Below, in pieces: positions 63,125 through 64,000 of a stretch of DNA of 64,000 nt; position 1 is the stretch's first letter, and each line of letters opens with the position of its first letter. The notes under the pieces are model-generated. The model was given only the letters and a program-made list of their open reading frames with translations, made no database searches and was not told the origin of the DNA. A program made the translations under genes and the position numbers. The DNA lies in contig NZ_JBLXCD010000003.1 of NCBI RefSeq assembly GCF_048265165.1, positions 484,291-548,290 of the forward strand, in the 5' to 3' direction. Source of the stretch: Oceanospirillum sp048265165. Lineage in GTDB: Bacteria > Pseudomonadota > Gammaproteobacteria > Pseudomonadales > Halomonadaceae.

Positions 63125-64000
63125 TTAACGCAGCAGCGACAGTGCCGTCTGCGGCAGCTGGTTCGCCTGAGACAGAATAGTCGTTGATGCTTGCTGGATG
63201 ATCTGATTACGAGTCAGTTCAGCTGTTTCAGCAGCAAAGTCAGTATCCTGAATACGAGAACGGGAGTCTGACACGTTTACAACAGCCGTGGTGTTGTTAC
63301 GTACGGTTGAAGTCAGACCGTTCTGCTCCGCACCCAGCTTAGCACGCTGCTTATCAACCTGAGTAATCAGGCTGCTCATGGCATCCAGCAGAGTATCTGT
63401 TGCAAAATTGTTCAGAGTCGCTGCCTGAGCATCAGTGAAGCCAGTGGAAGCAACCGCACCAACATCTGCAGCAAGACCTGTAGTTGTTAATGCTGCAGCT
63501 ACAGTGGAATAGTCAGTGAAAGCACCGCTATTTGCGACATCGTTTTCTAGGACTTTTGTAAAGTTGGCAATATTAACTTCACCTATGGCCCCATTTTTAC
63601 CGAGCTCATTTAACTGCCCTTCACGAGAAGAGCCCAATATTTCATCGGCAGCGTCAGCAATATCAGACGTACCTGTTGTGACAGCATAAGCCTGAATTAT
63701 TTTACCCAAGGTTCCTGCAGTGGCCAGGGTACCACTAATCGTCGACATGAGCACAGTGTCAGCAACGCCCTCATCTGAAGCAACGCTACCAAACAACGCG
63801 CTTAGCTCAGCATTACCTGTAGTAACAACATCCTGCTCACCCGCCTGGGCGCCAGACTGAATCTGGAAGCCGGATTCAGGAGAATCACCGTTCAGGATTT
63901 TCAGGGTGCCGTAAGCGGTACGATCTGCAATATCGTTATTCACACCCAGCAGTTTAGTAAACTCTTGGCTTAGAGCGCTACGGTCATCAGCAGACAGAGT
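63125..64000 (-). CDS. fliC: Flagellin (partial, N-terminus beyond right edge)
   Basis: The frame is open to the right edge: reading in from 64000 gives TLSADDRSALSQEFTKLLG and then VNNDIADRTAYGTLKILNG, with no start within the window. A GTG at 63943 is an internal codon, not the start. The visible 291 residues are the end of the N-terminal D1 part, a small variable centre rich in Ala, Thr and Ser, and the conserved C-terminal D1/D0 (QNGLTSTVRNNTTAVVNVSDSRSRI region, ending QTALSLLR). It is the filament subunit and the probable substrate of Maf glycosylation. A terminator follows. Confidence 0.95.
   Translation of the reverse strand, partial: TLSADDRSALSQEFTKLLGVNNDIADRTAYGTLKILNGDSPESGFQIQSGAQAGEQDVVTTGNAELSALFGSVASDEGVADTVLMSTISGTLATAGTLGKIIQAYAVTTGTSDIADAADEILGSSREGQLNELGKNGAIGEVNIANFTKVLENDVANSGAFTDYSTVAAALTTTGLAADVGAVASTGFTDAQAATLNNFATDTLLDAMSSLITQVDKQRAKLGAEQNGLTSTVRNNTTAVVNVSDSRSRIQDTDFAAETAELTRNQIIQQASTTILSQANQLPQTALSLLR

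Noticed and set aside
1..64000. CRISPR arrays, prophage, insertion sequences, tRNA or rRNA genes
   Set aside because: No evenly spaced direct repeats, transposase or phage structural motifs, or cloverleaf-like sequences were recognised on reading. A dedicated search could still find small RNAs.

Overview
The window reads as chromosome of a polar-flagellate, marine-type gammaproteobacterium. An Oceanospirillaceae/Oceanospirillales-like host is my best guess; genus is not determinable from the sequence alone. The basis is gene order: smc-zipA-ligA, a complete System I cytochrome c maturation operon, and one long flagellar/chemotaxis block (fleSR-fliEFGHIJK-fliLMNOPQR-flhBAF-fliA-cheYZAB-parC-parP-cheW) laid out much as in Pseudomonas, Vibrio and Shewanella. 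Almost everything is on the minus strand. The exceptions are a fliK-like/flhB-C pair (21.3-23.7 kb) and a pseudaminic acid operon (52.0-57.7 kb). No rRNA, tRNA, insertion sequence or CRISPR array was seen.

Left part (1-6 kb): a partial TVP38/TMEM64-flavoprotein disulfide reductase fusion, a 422-bp gene-poor gap, then an accessory-looking pair made of a cytosine-C5 DNA methyltransferase and an AAA ATPase with an OLD/TOPRIM-like C-terminus. The pair overlaps as TAGTG and sits just downstream of yheU. A lytic transglycosylase lipoprotein follows. Housekeeping part (6-21 kb): ligA, zipA and smc (division, replication, chromosome folding), then ccmABCDEFGHI with a hairpin terminator at its end.

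Motility part (21-52 kb): a second FliK-like protein with a detached FlhB C-domain homologue, then chemotaxis genes (DUF2802, cheW, parP, parC, cheB, cheA, cheZ, cheY), fliA, flhF, flhA, the export apparatus flhB-fliRQPO, the switch fliNM, fliL, fliK, fliJIHGFE, and the fleR/fleS two-component pair. Two expected genes are missing from their usual places: flhG/fleN between flhF and fliA, and the master activator fleQ/flrA next to fleS.

Glycosylation and filament part (52-64 kb): pseB, pseC, pseF, pseG, a formyltransferase where the acetyltransferase pseH would be expected, and pseI make a CMP-activated nonulosonic acid pathway. Facing it are fliT-like, a Maf (motility-associated factor) glycosyltransferase inserted between fliT and fliS, fliD, flaG (with a near-consensus sigma-28 promoter) and the 3' part of a flagellin gene that runs off the right edge. 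Together these suggest a flagellin decorated with an N-formylated pseudaminic acid-like sugar.

The points I rate most worth following up are the methyltransferase/OLD-like pair, the threefold repeat in the CheA linker that resembles the CheY- or ParP-binding peptides, the missing flhG, and the formyltransferase-type pse operon with Maf embedded between fliS and fliT.
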